A stretch of DNA of 64,000 bases from Proteus vulgaris (GTDB lineage: Bacteria > Pseudomonadota > Gammaproteobacteria > Enterobacterales > Enterobacteriaceae), in NCBI RefSeq assembly GCF_016239305.1, contig NZ_JAEHOQ010000001.1, positions 62,001 to 126,000 of the forward strand, given 5' to 3'. Positions 9,130 through 15,964 of this stretch are shown here, in pieces. Both the position numbers and the translations under genes were made by a program. Within the stretch, counting starts at the first letter, position 1; each line of letters starts with the position of its first letter. Under the pieces are notes generated by a model. It ran no database searches and was not told the DNA's origin. It saw only the letters and a program-made list of their open reading frames with translations.

Positions 9130-9468
9130 TTATTTACTAAATTCTTTGAAAGCACCCATAGTGTTGGCGGCATACATAACAGAAGGGCCACCGCCCATAT
9201 AAATAGCAACACCTAAGGCTTCTGCAAGTTCTTGTTCTGTTGTACCAAGTTCGGCTAAAGTTTTAGTATGGAATCCAATACAACCATCACAACGATTGGC
9301 AACAGCAATTGCAATAGCGATCAATTCTTTTGTTTTTGCATCTAATGCCCCTTCTTTACTTCCTGCTTTCGTGGTGCTCATAAAAGCTTTCATCACTTCC
9401 GGAATATTTTGAGACAATGCTCCCATATTATTTGCAATGTCTGTTACTATTTCTTTGTACTTACTCAT
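9130..9468 (-). CDS. Carboxymuconolactone decarboxylase / AhpD-like family protein
   Basis: Small cytoplasmic all-helical protein of 112 residues with the AhpD redox signature C60-D-G-C63-x-x-x-H67, preceded by a helix of A, I and V residues (E-L-I-A-I-A-I-A-V-A-N-R). The C-x-x-C-x-x-x-H motif is the catalytic site of AhpD-type peroxidase partners. Many short CMD proteins with this motif have no known substrate. Single gene with its own terminator; the flanking genes are unrelated. The motif favours a peroxidase or disulfide function over lactone decarboxylation. The exact role is unknown. Confidence 0.85.
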   Translation of the reverse strand: MSKYKEIVTDIANNMGALSQNIPEVMKAFMSTTKAGSKEGALDAKTKELIAIAIAVANRCDGCIGFHTKTLAELGTTEQELAEALGVAIYMGGGPSVMYAANTMGAFKEFSK

Positions 9469-9601
9469 TAGGTATCCCTTAATTAATATATATTTTTATA
9501 TAATATAAAAATATAATATCAAATAATATAATTTGATCAAGGTAAATTGAGTATGCGTGATCTTTTATGCTTAAAATAATCTCAAAATAATGAGGTTTAC
9601 A

Positions 9602-9991
9602 ATGTCAATTATCGATGAATGGGCTGAACGCCATATTGAACAAGCACTACAAAAAGGTGAACTATCATCACTTAAAGGTGAAGGTAAGCCGCTGATCCTT
9701 GATGATAATAGTCATGTACCTGAGTCGCTTAGAGCAAGCTATCATTTATTAAAAAATGCAGGTTTCTTACCTCCTGAAATGCAAGATAGAAAAGAAGCAT
9801 TATCACTAGCCGAGATCCTAAGCACACTAAGTACAACAGAAGAAGAGCATGAATCACTACAAAAACGTTTAGTATTGCTTGAATTAAAATTACAACAAGC
9901 AGGTTTAGATACTCACTTTTTACATGCAGACTATGCCACCCAATTAACTGAGAAATTGGCAAATCATAAAAAAGAAATAGATAAAAAATAA
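9602..9991 (+). CDS. DUF1992 (DnaJ-homologue C28-like) protein, YhdN family
   Basis: Cytoplasmic protein of 129 residues. The N-terminus W-A-E-R-H-I-E-x-A and the block G-E-G-K-P-L-I-L-D-D-x-S-H-V-P are the conserved core of DUF1992 and closely match E. coli YhdN as I remember it. A helical C-terminal half (L-E-L-K-L-Q-Q-A-G-L) follows. The ATG at 9602 is chosen because GAGG precedes it by 6 bases; an in-frame codon 12 bases earlier lacks a site. Function is unknown in bacteria. It converges with abgT across a shared hairpin. Confidence 0.85.
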   Translation: MSIIDEWAERHIEQALQKGELSSLKGEGKPLILDDNSHVPESLRASYHLLKNAGFLPPEMQDRKEALSLAEILSTLSTTEEEHESLQKRLVLLELKLQQAGLDTHFLHADYATQLTEKLANHKKEIDKK

Positions 9992-9998
9992 TAAGAAT

Positions 9999-10029
9999 AA
10001 AAAAAGCCTATACATCCCTGTATAGGCTT
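9999..10029 (-). terminator. Terminator of abgT
   Basis: AAGCCTATACA and TGTATAGGCTT form an 11-bp stem around TCCC, followed on the minus strand by TTTTTTTA. On the plus strand the T-run is poor, so it mainly serves the transporter gene. Confidence 0.85.
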
Positions 10030-10045
10030 CTGTCATATCAGAGAA

Positions 10046-11623
10046 TTAACCTGCTGTTGGTGTGTAATAAATTGGTGAACCAGGCCCTACTGGTAAGTGG
10101 AATACAAATACCCATAGGTAGAATAAGAGTGACCAACCAATTAAGAAAATAACAGAATATGGCAACATCATAGAAATCATAGTGCCAATACCCGTGTCTT
10201 TTTTATATTTTGTAGCAACCGCTAATATCAAACCAAAATAACTCATCATAGGGGTAATGATATTAGTGACAGAATCTCCGATTCGATATGCTGCTTGAAT
10301 TGTTTCTGGTGCATAACCTGCAAGCATTAGCATTGGTACAAAGATAGGTGCAGTTACCGCCCATTGTGCCGACGCAGAACCTATCATTAAATTAATGAAG
10401 GCGCAGATTAAAATAAACCCTAAAAATAACAAACCACTTGGCATATCAATACTGTTAAGTAATGCCGCGCCTTTAACAGCAATAACCTGACCAATATTTG
10501 TCCAACCAAAGAAAGCCACAAACTGAGCTGCAAAGAAAATAATGACTAAATAAAGCCCAAGCGTACTCATGGAATTAGCCATGGCATCGACAATGTCTTT
10601 ATCTGTTCGCATTGTCTTAGCAACCCAACCGTAAACCATACCTGGAATTGCAAAGAATAAGAAAATAAAGACAACAATAGATTTTAAGAAAGGAGAATTA
10701 CCAATTAGCCCTGTTTCTTGGTTTCTCAATATACCATTTTCAGGAACAACCGTTAGCGCCAAAATCACGCCCATAACAATAAATGTACCCGTTGCAGCCC
10801 ATAATGCTTTCTTTTCTAGCGGCGTAACTTCAGCCGCATTTCTTAAATCATTTTCTTCTTCATCAAGCTCATTGCCGTTATAAGGCCCCAATTGAGGTTC
10901 CACGATTTTTTCTGTGATGAAGTAACCTAAGAAAGTAATCAGGAATGTACTGACAAACATAAAGTACCAGTTCGCTTCAGCACCCACGATATAAGTTGGA
11001 TCAATGATACGTGCTGCTTGCTGTGTAATGCCCGATAGCAATGGATCTATCGTACCTAAGAGCAAGTTAGCAGAGTAACCACCTGAAACTCCTGCAAATG
11101 CAGCCGCAAGACCCGCTAGAGGGTGTCGCCCTAACGAATGGAAGATAATTGCTGATAACGGTATTAATACCACATACCCTAATTCAGCCGCTGTATTAGA
11201 CATAATACCGGCAAATACAATTGCCAATGTGGTCATTTTGCGAGGTGCTTTCATTACCACTAAACGCATAACTGCAGATAATAAACCAGCACGTTCAGCA
11301 ATACCGACACCTAATAATGCCACCAGCACCGTACCTAGAGGGGCAAATCCCGTAAAATTAGTAACAATATTGGCCAATATACGGCGAATACCATCTGCAT
11401 CTAACAAACTAATAATATGAATATAGCCATCTTCAGCGCGTCCTTTAGCGCCTTCTGGTCGGGGATCTTGTACTGTAACACCAAAATATTCACCAACCGC
11501 CGAAGAGACAAGTAAAATAGCAATTAAAATAATAAATAAGATAACGGGATGGGGTAGCGCATTTCCTAACCATTCCACTGTGCGTAGAAAGCGACTGCCT
11601 CCCTGTTTTTTTGTTTGCATCAT
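10046..11623 (-). CDS. abgT: AbgT-family transporter (p-aminobenzoyl-glutamate type)
   Basis: Inner-membrane protein of 525 residues with about a dozen hydrophobic segments. It shows AbgT family features: the start R-x-V-E-W-L-G-N-x-L-P-H-P, the G-F-A-P-L-G-T-V-L-V-A-L-L-G-V-G stretch, and a C-terminal I-G-D-S-x-T-N-I-I-T-P-M motif. E. coli AbgT imports p-aminobenzoyl-glutamate; related proteins export sulfonamides, so the direction of transport cannot be read from the sequence. No abgA or abgB hydrolase genes adjoin it, unlike in E. coli. Two ATG codons (11623, 11620) are equivalent. It lies downstream of mrpJ on the same strand but is separated by the mrp terminator. Confidence 0.87.
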   Translation of the reverse strand: MMQTKKQGGSRFLRTVEWLGNALPHPVILFIILIAILLVSSAVGEYFGVTVQDPRPEGAKGRAEDGYIHIISLLDADGIRRILANIVTNFTGFAPLGTVLVALLGVGIAERAGLLSAVMRLVVMKAPRKMTTLAIVFAGIMSNTAAELGYVVLIPLSAIIFHSLGRHPLAGLAAAFAGVSGGYSANLLLGTIDPLLSGITQQAARIIDPTYIVGAEANWYFMFVSTFLITFLGYFITEKIVEPQLGPYNGNELDEEENDLRNAAEVTPLEKKALWAATGTFIVMGVILALTVVPENGILRNQETGLIGNSPFLKSIVVFIFLFFAIPGMVYGWVAKTMRTDKDIVDAMANSMSTLGLYLVIIFFAAQFVAFFGWTNIGQVIAVKGAALLNSIDMPSGLLFLGFILICAFINLMIGSASAQWAVTAPIFVPMLMLAGYAPETIQAAYRIGDSVTNIITPMMSYFGLILAVATKYKKDTGIGTMISMMLPYSVIFLIGWSLLFYLWVFVFHLPVGPGSPIYYTPTAG

Positions 11624-12240
11624 TTATCCTTTTTATAAAAAAACAGAAAAGGCACAGTACACAACCATTTTTATTATGACTATCTGTTAATCCTACTTAC
11701 AACCATCTTATTTAAGATAAATATCACAAAAAAATTATTAAATAATATATTTTTTACCTTAACAAACAACCAGATAAAAACAAACTATACAATTACAAAT
11801 CACTTACATTAAAATTAATTTATAATATCTAAAATTAAAAAATGTGCATAAGGTAACATTTTTTAACATTATTGTGATTATTTATTAACCTTTTATAACT
11901 AAAAATATCTTTAATTAATAGCTAGAATCGATTAAATACTCTGATAAACCTGATAGTAACGGTTGTAATTACTATAAAAGAGGAAATAATGTCGAATAAA
12001 TGGTCAATATAGGTTAAAAGCTTAGTTTATTTGTAACATAAATAGGTAGTTTTGCAGTAGATATTGTATGTATGACTATACATAGAATGAAAAATTGATA
12101 ATCTAAGAAAGGAACAATTAAAATTGTGAAGTTAATATTTAAAAACAATATTGCTGATCTTTTAAAGATAGAAAGCAAGTAATACTTGCCATCTTTAACA
12201 ACTGCTCAGGTTCATCTCACAATTTAATGCTTTTTAGTAT
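11624..12240. other. Intergenic region between mrpJ and abgT
   Basis: About 620 bp, very AT-rich, without a convincing gene. At about 12160-12200 a two-part inverted repeat is visible: AAAGAT/ATCTTT outside and GCAAGT/ACTTGC inside. It could be a structured RNA or a degenerate terminator. The abgT promoter must lie in the part near 11640-11800. Confidence 0.5.
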
Positions 12241-12267
12241 AAAAAAAGGGCAAGGTCTCCCTTGCCT
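12241..12267 (-). terminator. Terminator of the mrp operon
   Basis: GGCAAGG and CCTTGCC form a stem with a 4-base loop, followed on the minus strand by CTTTTTTT. It lies about 75 bases after the mrpJ stop and closes the nine-gene operon. Confidence 0.9.
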
Positions 12268-12344
12268 TACCAATTTGGTAATCAATCAAAGAAAAACATA
12301 CACACTAAAAAAACCAAAATTTGGCTCTTATTTAGTCGTATGTA

Positions 12345-12674
12345 TTAATATAAAAAAACATCGGGTGTCGCTTCAGCAATGATACTGCTACGTTTATCAA
12401 CACGCAGATTTTCTGATGAGGACTTTGGTATAAAACAATCTTCAAAAAACCAATAAATAGGTGTATTTAGATAGCTAGCTAATAAAACAAGATAACTTAA
12501 ATCTATCTTATTCATCCCGCGCTCATATCGAGAAAATTGCTGTTGGCTTACACCAATTTTTTCAGCAATTTGCATACCGGTATAACCTAACTCTTTACGC
12601 TTTTTCTGAATTCGCTTTCCAACTAACGCATTAACATCAATATCTGTAAAATCGTAATTCATCATAATATTCAC
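12345..12674 (-). CDS. mrpJ: MrpJ, helix-turn-helix regulator repressing motility
   Basis: XRE/Cro-type DNA-binding protein of about 109 residues. The HTH spans about residues 18-70, with the recognition-helix segment V-S-Q-Q-Q-F-S-R-Y-E-R-G. MrpJ, encoded by the last gene of the MR/P operon, is known to bind the flhDC promoter and reduce flagellar expression when fimbriae are made. Position directly after mrpH and the HTH fit. The precise start is unsure: ATG codons at 12674, 12665 and 12662 are all in frame, and the published length I recall (107) matches none exactly. Expression should follow the phase of the invertible promoter upstream of mrpA. Confidence 0.92.
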   Translation of the reverse strand: MNIMMNYDFTDIDVNALVGKRIQKKRKELGYTGMQIAEKIGVSQQQFSRYERGMNKIDLSYLVLLASYLNTPIYWFFEDCFIPKSSSENLRVDKRSSIIAEATPDVFLY

Positions 12675-12686
12675 CCATTATCATGA

Positions 12687-13514
12687 TTAAGGCATCGTTA
12701 AAATAATTGAACCTGAACCAGAGAAATAACCTGGTGCAACGCGACCATTGGTATGTAAAATTGATTTAACCTCTACAGGTATGGTTCCATTTTTAGGAAC
12801 ATCAATTACAGAGCCTTTTTCACCAGCATAACCATCAAGAAATAAATCAGCATAAAGGCTATTATCAGGTCGTAATGGAACTCGGCCACTGTCTGAGCCT
12901 GATGCAATAACCAGAACTTTCATTGCTAAGTTGCAAGTCACATTAATATTTTGAGCACGTGCTGCATTTTCTAAACTGAACTCGTCAATATCACCATAAT
13001 TAAGGTTTACAGCTCCTTCTGTTATTTTGCAGGCACCAACGGGTGGCGGTGCAATACCACATAATGATCCCGGTAATAAACGTCCATTTGGAGACCAGCC
13101 GCCTTCCTTAGATTCATAAAACAACCCGACACACTCTTGGTTTGAGGTCAGAGGATCACCATCATGTCTTGCTGTTCCTTGTATTGGGAAACTCTCAACC
13201 CTCATAACGGCATCACGAACACCCGCTAAATAAGGTTCTTTTTCAACGCGAACAATACTTCTTACCGCCGAACCAGGAGAACCATTAGCATCATGCTTAT
13301 GGTTAATTGTTATCCAGCATTTACTCCAGCCATAACAAGGGTTAGGCGTATAGGGATCTTCAGGATCCCAGCGTTGAATAACATAGGTATAAGTGGCGTG
13401 AGCAGGCTCACCTTCAGAATGTGTAATATAAGAAAAAATAGATGCCATCGCAGGCGCTGAAAACAGCAAACCTATTGCAATACATAAAGCTGGAAGTCGC
13501 TTTAATATGGACAT
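12687..13514 (-). CDS. mrpH: MrpH, tip adhesin of MR/P fimbriae
   Basis: Two-domain fimbrial tip adhesin of 275 residues: a signal peptide (about 1-24), a receptor-binding domain, and a C-terminal pilin domain starting near the C-K-I-T-E-G stretch. With the ATG at 13514 the histidines fall at H72, H74 (in N-H-K-H-D) and H117, exactly the zinc ligands reported for MrpH. That supports this start over an in-frame codon 12 bases upstream. GAGG precedes the chosen ATG. Four cysteines of the lectin-like domain (C60, C66 and others) are visible. Zinc-dependent MrpH is known to mediate biofilm formation and haemagglutination. Confidence 0.95.
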   Translation of the reverse strand: MSILKRLPALCIAIGLLFSAPAMASIFSYITHSEGEPAHATYTYVIQRWDPEDPYTPNPCYGWSKCWITINHKHDANGSPGSAVRSIVRVEKEPYLAGVRDAVMRVESFPIQGTARHDGDPLTSNQECVGLFYESKEGGWSPNGRLLPGSLCGIAPPPVGACKITEGAVNLNYGDIDEFSLENAARAQNINVTCNLAMKVLVIASGSDSGRVPLRPDNSLYADLFLDGYAGEKGSVIDVPKNGTIPVEVKSILHTNGRVAPGYFSGSGSIILTMP

Positions 13515-13535
13515 AGAAAACCTCAACCCTAATAA

Positions 13536-14084
13536 TTAGTCATAATTCAAATGGAATGTGGCTATTGCACTAAATGGGCCGCGTTTAATGGATTGGTTAG
13601 CAATCGCATCCGGCTCACCTTGAATAAAGGCATAAAAATTTAAAATAGTGTCATCCGCATTTAATGAAAGTTTGTCTGTCTCTTTATTAACAGGTAAGGC
13701 ATTTCCATTTTCAGATTCCAATCCAACCGCAATTCCTGCCGCTTGGCTACTTGAGCTGATCGCTAAAAAGCCTTGCCCTGCCATGGCTTGGTTTTCATCA
13801 CCTTTAAATGTAATTTTGACGCTTTTACCAATCGTGAGATCACACTCAGATAAGCGAATTTGAAATAATTTGCTTGGTGTTCTTTGATATGCATAAAGAT
13901 TCTTATCAGGAATATTGCCAAAATCTAATTCAACGGTTTCATCACCAGGTTTTATTGTGCAAGGCTCATCAACTAATATGCCGTGAAAATACATATTATC
14001 TGGTGCAGAAAACGCCGTTGATGTTAATCCCATAAATGTGATTAAGCCCAAAACGAACGGGATCGATAATCTTTTCATTTTCAT
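13536..14084 (-). CDS. mrpG: MrpG, minor MR/P fimbrial subunit
   Basis: Secreted pilin-domain protein of 182 residues. The ATG at 14084 is preceded by AGGAG at 7 bases; an upstream in-frame codon at 14138 would overlap mrpF by over 40 bases and lacks a site. Signal peptide to about residue 27 (A-F-S-A). Two cysteines (in E-P-C-T-I-K and S-E-C-D-L-T) and a penultimate tyrosine (N-Y-D) are the pilin fold and beta-zipper signatures for chaperone/usher assembly. It lies 10 bp after mrpF. MrpG is thought to connect the adhesin MrpH to the fibre; that role is from the literature. Confidence 0.92.
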   Translation of the reverse strand: MKMKRLSIPFVLGLITFMGLTSTAFSAPDNMYFHGILVDEPCTIKPGDETVELDFGNIPDKNLYAYQRTPSKLFQIRLSECDLTIGKSVKITFKGDENQAMAGQGFLAISSSSQAAGIAVGLESENGNALPVNKETDKLSLNADDTILNFYAFIQGEPDAIANQSIKRGPFSAIATFHLNYD

Positions 14085-14094
14085 CAATGCGCTC

Positions 14095-14580
14095 CTATTG
14101 GTATTCAGCAAGAAGTGTTGCTGAAACTTCAAATGCACCTTCAGGTAGCGTGCTACCCGGTCTTTTAACCGGCACTGCTTGGATCACAGGTGGATTATCC
14201 GGTGATATCGCCAAGCGTTCGTTTAGTTTAAAAGGCTGACCATCTTGTGTGAGATGAATACCTAAATCAGGAATGTTGGTTTGTAGCGCTGCTTCATCAA
14301 ACTGTGTTTTAGGACCAATAATAGAAAGGCCTAAGTCCCATCCTTTTAAATTTGGATCGCAGACCAGTTGATAATTCACTGATTCGGTGTAATTAATGCC
14401 GTCCACTTTATGAATACCTACGTTATGTCCGAAATAAACATCAATCAGTTCGTTATTGCTGATAACACAAGGTGGTGGAACTAATAAAGTGCCAAATAAT
14501 TTCATATTCGGAGTATCTGCACTCATGACAGCATAAGAGTTCAGTAATGCAATCAGGCATATGTATTTTAATTTATTCAT
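14095..14580 (-). CDS. mrpF: MrpF, minor MR/P fimbrial subunit
   Basis: Pilin-domain protein of 161 residues with a Sec signal (about 1-20). The early cysteine lies in P-P-P-C-V-I, the second in Q-L-V-C-D, and the C-terminus ends A-E-Y-Q with the conserved penultimate tyrosine. It is similar over its length to the neighbouring MrpE: both have the V-P-P-P-C / A-P-P-P-C block, an H-x-x-G or M-S-T-R then D-G-x-N-Y segment, and A-V-P-V-K/R-P near the end. This suggests tandem duplication. It would be a minor subunit near the tip. Confidence 0.92.
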   Translation of the reverse strand: MNKLKYICLIALLNSYAVMSADTPNMKLFGTLLVPPPCVISNNELIDVYFGHNVGIHKVDGINYTESVNYQLVCDPNLKGWDLGLSIIGPKTQFDEAALQTNIPDLGIHLTQDGQPFKLNERLAISPDNPPVIQAVPVKRPGSTLPEGAFEVSATLLAEYQ

Positions 14581-14591
14581 TTTCTGACCTC

Positions 14592-15137
14592 TTACTGATA
14601 ATCCACATGCAACGTGCCACTGGCGACAAAATCACCGCCAATTAATGTGGCACTCTGATCACGAACAGGAATAGCTTCTAAATCAGGCAAATTAGGATAG
14701 GTAAAATTAATGGCTTTACCTAAATCTAATAATTGGCCTTGATATAAAATACGCACCCCTAATCCCGTAATATCTGTTTGTAGAGCATTTGAGTCGAATC
14801 CAGTTGCGCTACCAGTGATATAAACCTTCATCGCATTTGTCGGCATCTTTTGGCACGTTGCAGTATAGTGAACTGGCTGTTTATAATTGGTGCCGTCAAT
14901 ACGCGTGCTCATCACCTCGCCAAAATTCACTTCAATCATTTTGCCGTCATTGATCAAACAAGGCGGTGGGGCAATAACATTTCCGGTGATATTGATATAA
15001 ACAATTCCTGGAATAGCATTGTTCACCGCTCTAGCGGGTAAATTCGCAACAGCAGTAAAACTTAGGCCTCCAGTAAATGTTGCCAGAATAAAAATCAACA
15101 CTGCTTTGCTTGGGCTAAACCGCTGTTCCATTTTCAT
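14592..15137 (-). CDS. mrpE: MrpE, minor MR/P fimbrial subunit
   Basis: Pilin-domain protein of 181 residues: signal peptide to about residue 33, cysteine in A-P-P-P-C-L-I, second cysteine in T-A-T-C-Q, and terminal V-D-Y-Q. PapF/MrkF-like minor subunits have this layout. It is 11 bp upstream of mrpF, which it resembles closely. Alternative ATG codons at the start (M-K-M) make the first two residues uncertain. Confidence 0.92.
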   Translation of the reverse strand: MKMEQRFSPSKAVLIFILATFTGGLSFTAVANLPARAVNNAIPGIVYINITGNVIAPPPCLINDGKMIEVNFGEVMSTRIDGTNYKQPVHYTATCQKMPTNAMKVYITGSATGFDSNALQTDITGLGVRILYQGQLLDLGKAINFTYPNLPDLEAIPVRDQSATLIGGDFVASGTLHVDYQ

Positions 15138-15150
15138 AAAATAGACCTAT

Positions 15151-15909
15151 TTAGTATCCTGCTGATGTTTCTGTCACTTTGCATTCATTGCCATTACAGG
15201 TGAATTTCATCTGTGGACGTCCACCATAATCATTGATGTAACTTAATACGGGTGATGCGCCAAATGCAGAAGCATTTAGGTTTATCGTGCCCGTGCTTTT
15301 AGGCGCAATCATTAATGGCTGAAAACCATCAAGGCTTTTTCCTTGTAATCCCGTCAATCCATCAACTAATGTTACGTAATAAGGTGTTGGATTATTTACT
15401 TCGTAACGATCACCTTTTTTCGTTAAGATGATTTTTTCTTGCCAAGGATGTGTCAAATCTGTTTGAGTGGCATAAATAGCCGCTGGGCGATAAAACAACT
15501 TAATTCGAGTTTGCAATGCAATTTGCAACACATTGGGTTTGTCACTGCGGGGTGGAATTTCACGCAAGTTAAAATAGAAAACACTTTCTCTATCTTGTGG
15601 TAACTTGGCAATATCTGGCAATGACTGCACTTTTACTTGGCTTTTATCGCCAGGTTCAATACGTTGGATCGGTGGCAAAACCAACAATGGAGAATCAATA
15701 CGCTCACCATTCTCATTTTCCATCCAACCTTGCGCTAAGTAAGGCAACTCTTTATTTTGATTACTGACATTTAAACTAATCGATTTATCCGCGCCATTAA
15801 AAATGACGCGCGTTCTATCTAAAGCAATCGCAGCAAGGGCTTGACTAGTAAAGACCATTCCAGTCAATAAAGTGGTTGTTACAATGAATAAGCGCTTTGA
15901 TAACATCAT
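15151..15909 (-). CDS. mrpD: MrpD, periplasmic fimbrial chaperone
   Basis: PapD-family chaperone of 252 residues with a signal peptide ending S-Q-A-L-A (about residue 26). Conserved elements are visible: the N-terminal A-I-x-L-D-R-T-R-V-I-F (the R anchoring subunit C-termini), the G1 strand N-V-L-Q-I-A-L-Q-T with alternating hydrophobics, and R-I-K-L-F-Y-R-P with the second anchor lysine. It holds subunits in the periplasm by donor-strand complementation and passes them to MrpC. It lies 13 bp before mrpE and 55 bp after mrpC. Confidence 0.94.
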   Translation of the reverse strand: MMLSKRLFIVTTTLLTGMVFTSQALAAIALDRTRVIFNGADKSISLNVSNQNKELPYLAQGWMENENGERIDSPLLVLPPIQRIEPGDKSQVKVQSLPDIAKLPQDRESVFYFNLREIPPRSDKPNVLQIALQTRIKLFYRPAAIYATQTDLTHPWQEKIILTKKGDRYEVNNPTPYYVTLVDGLTGLQGKSLDGFQPLMIAPKSTGTINLNASAFGASPVLSYINDYGGRPQMKFTCNGNECKVTETSAGY

Positions 15910-15964
15910 TTTGAATTACTCTTTTTGTCTGAAATTATTTTTATCTTTCCCTTCTTTCCTAACC

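Noticed and set aside
12120-12182. A possible 18-codon peptide starting GTG after AAGGAAC
   Set aside because: Very short, no terminator or conservation evidence, weak start; likely chance.
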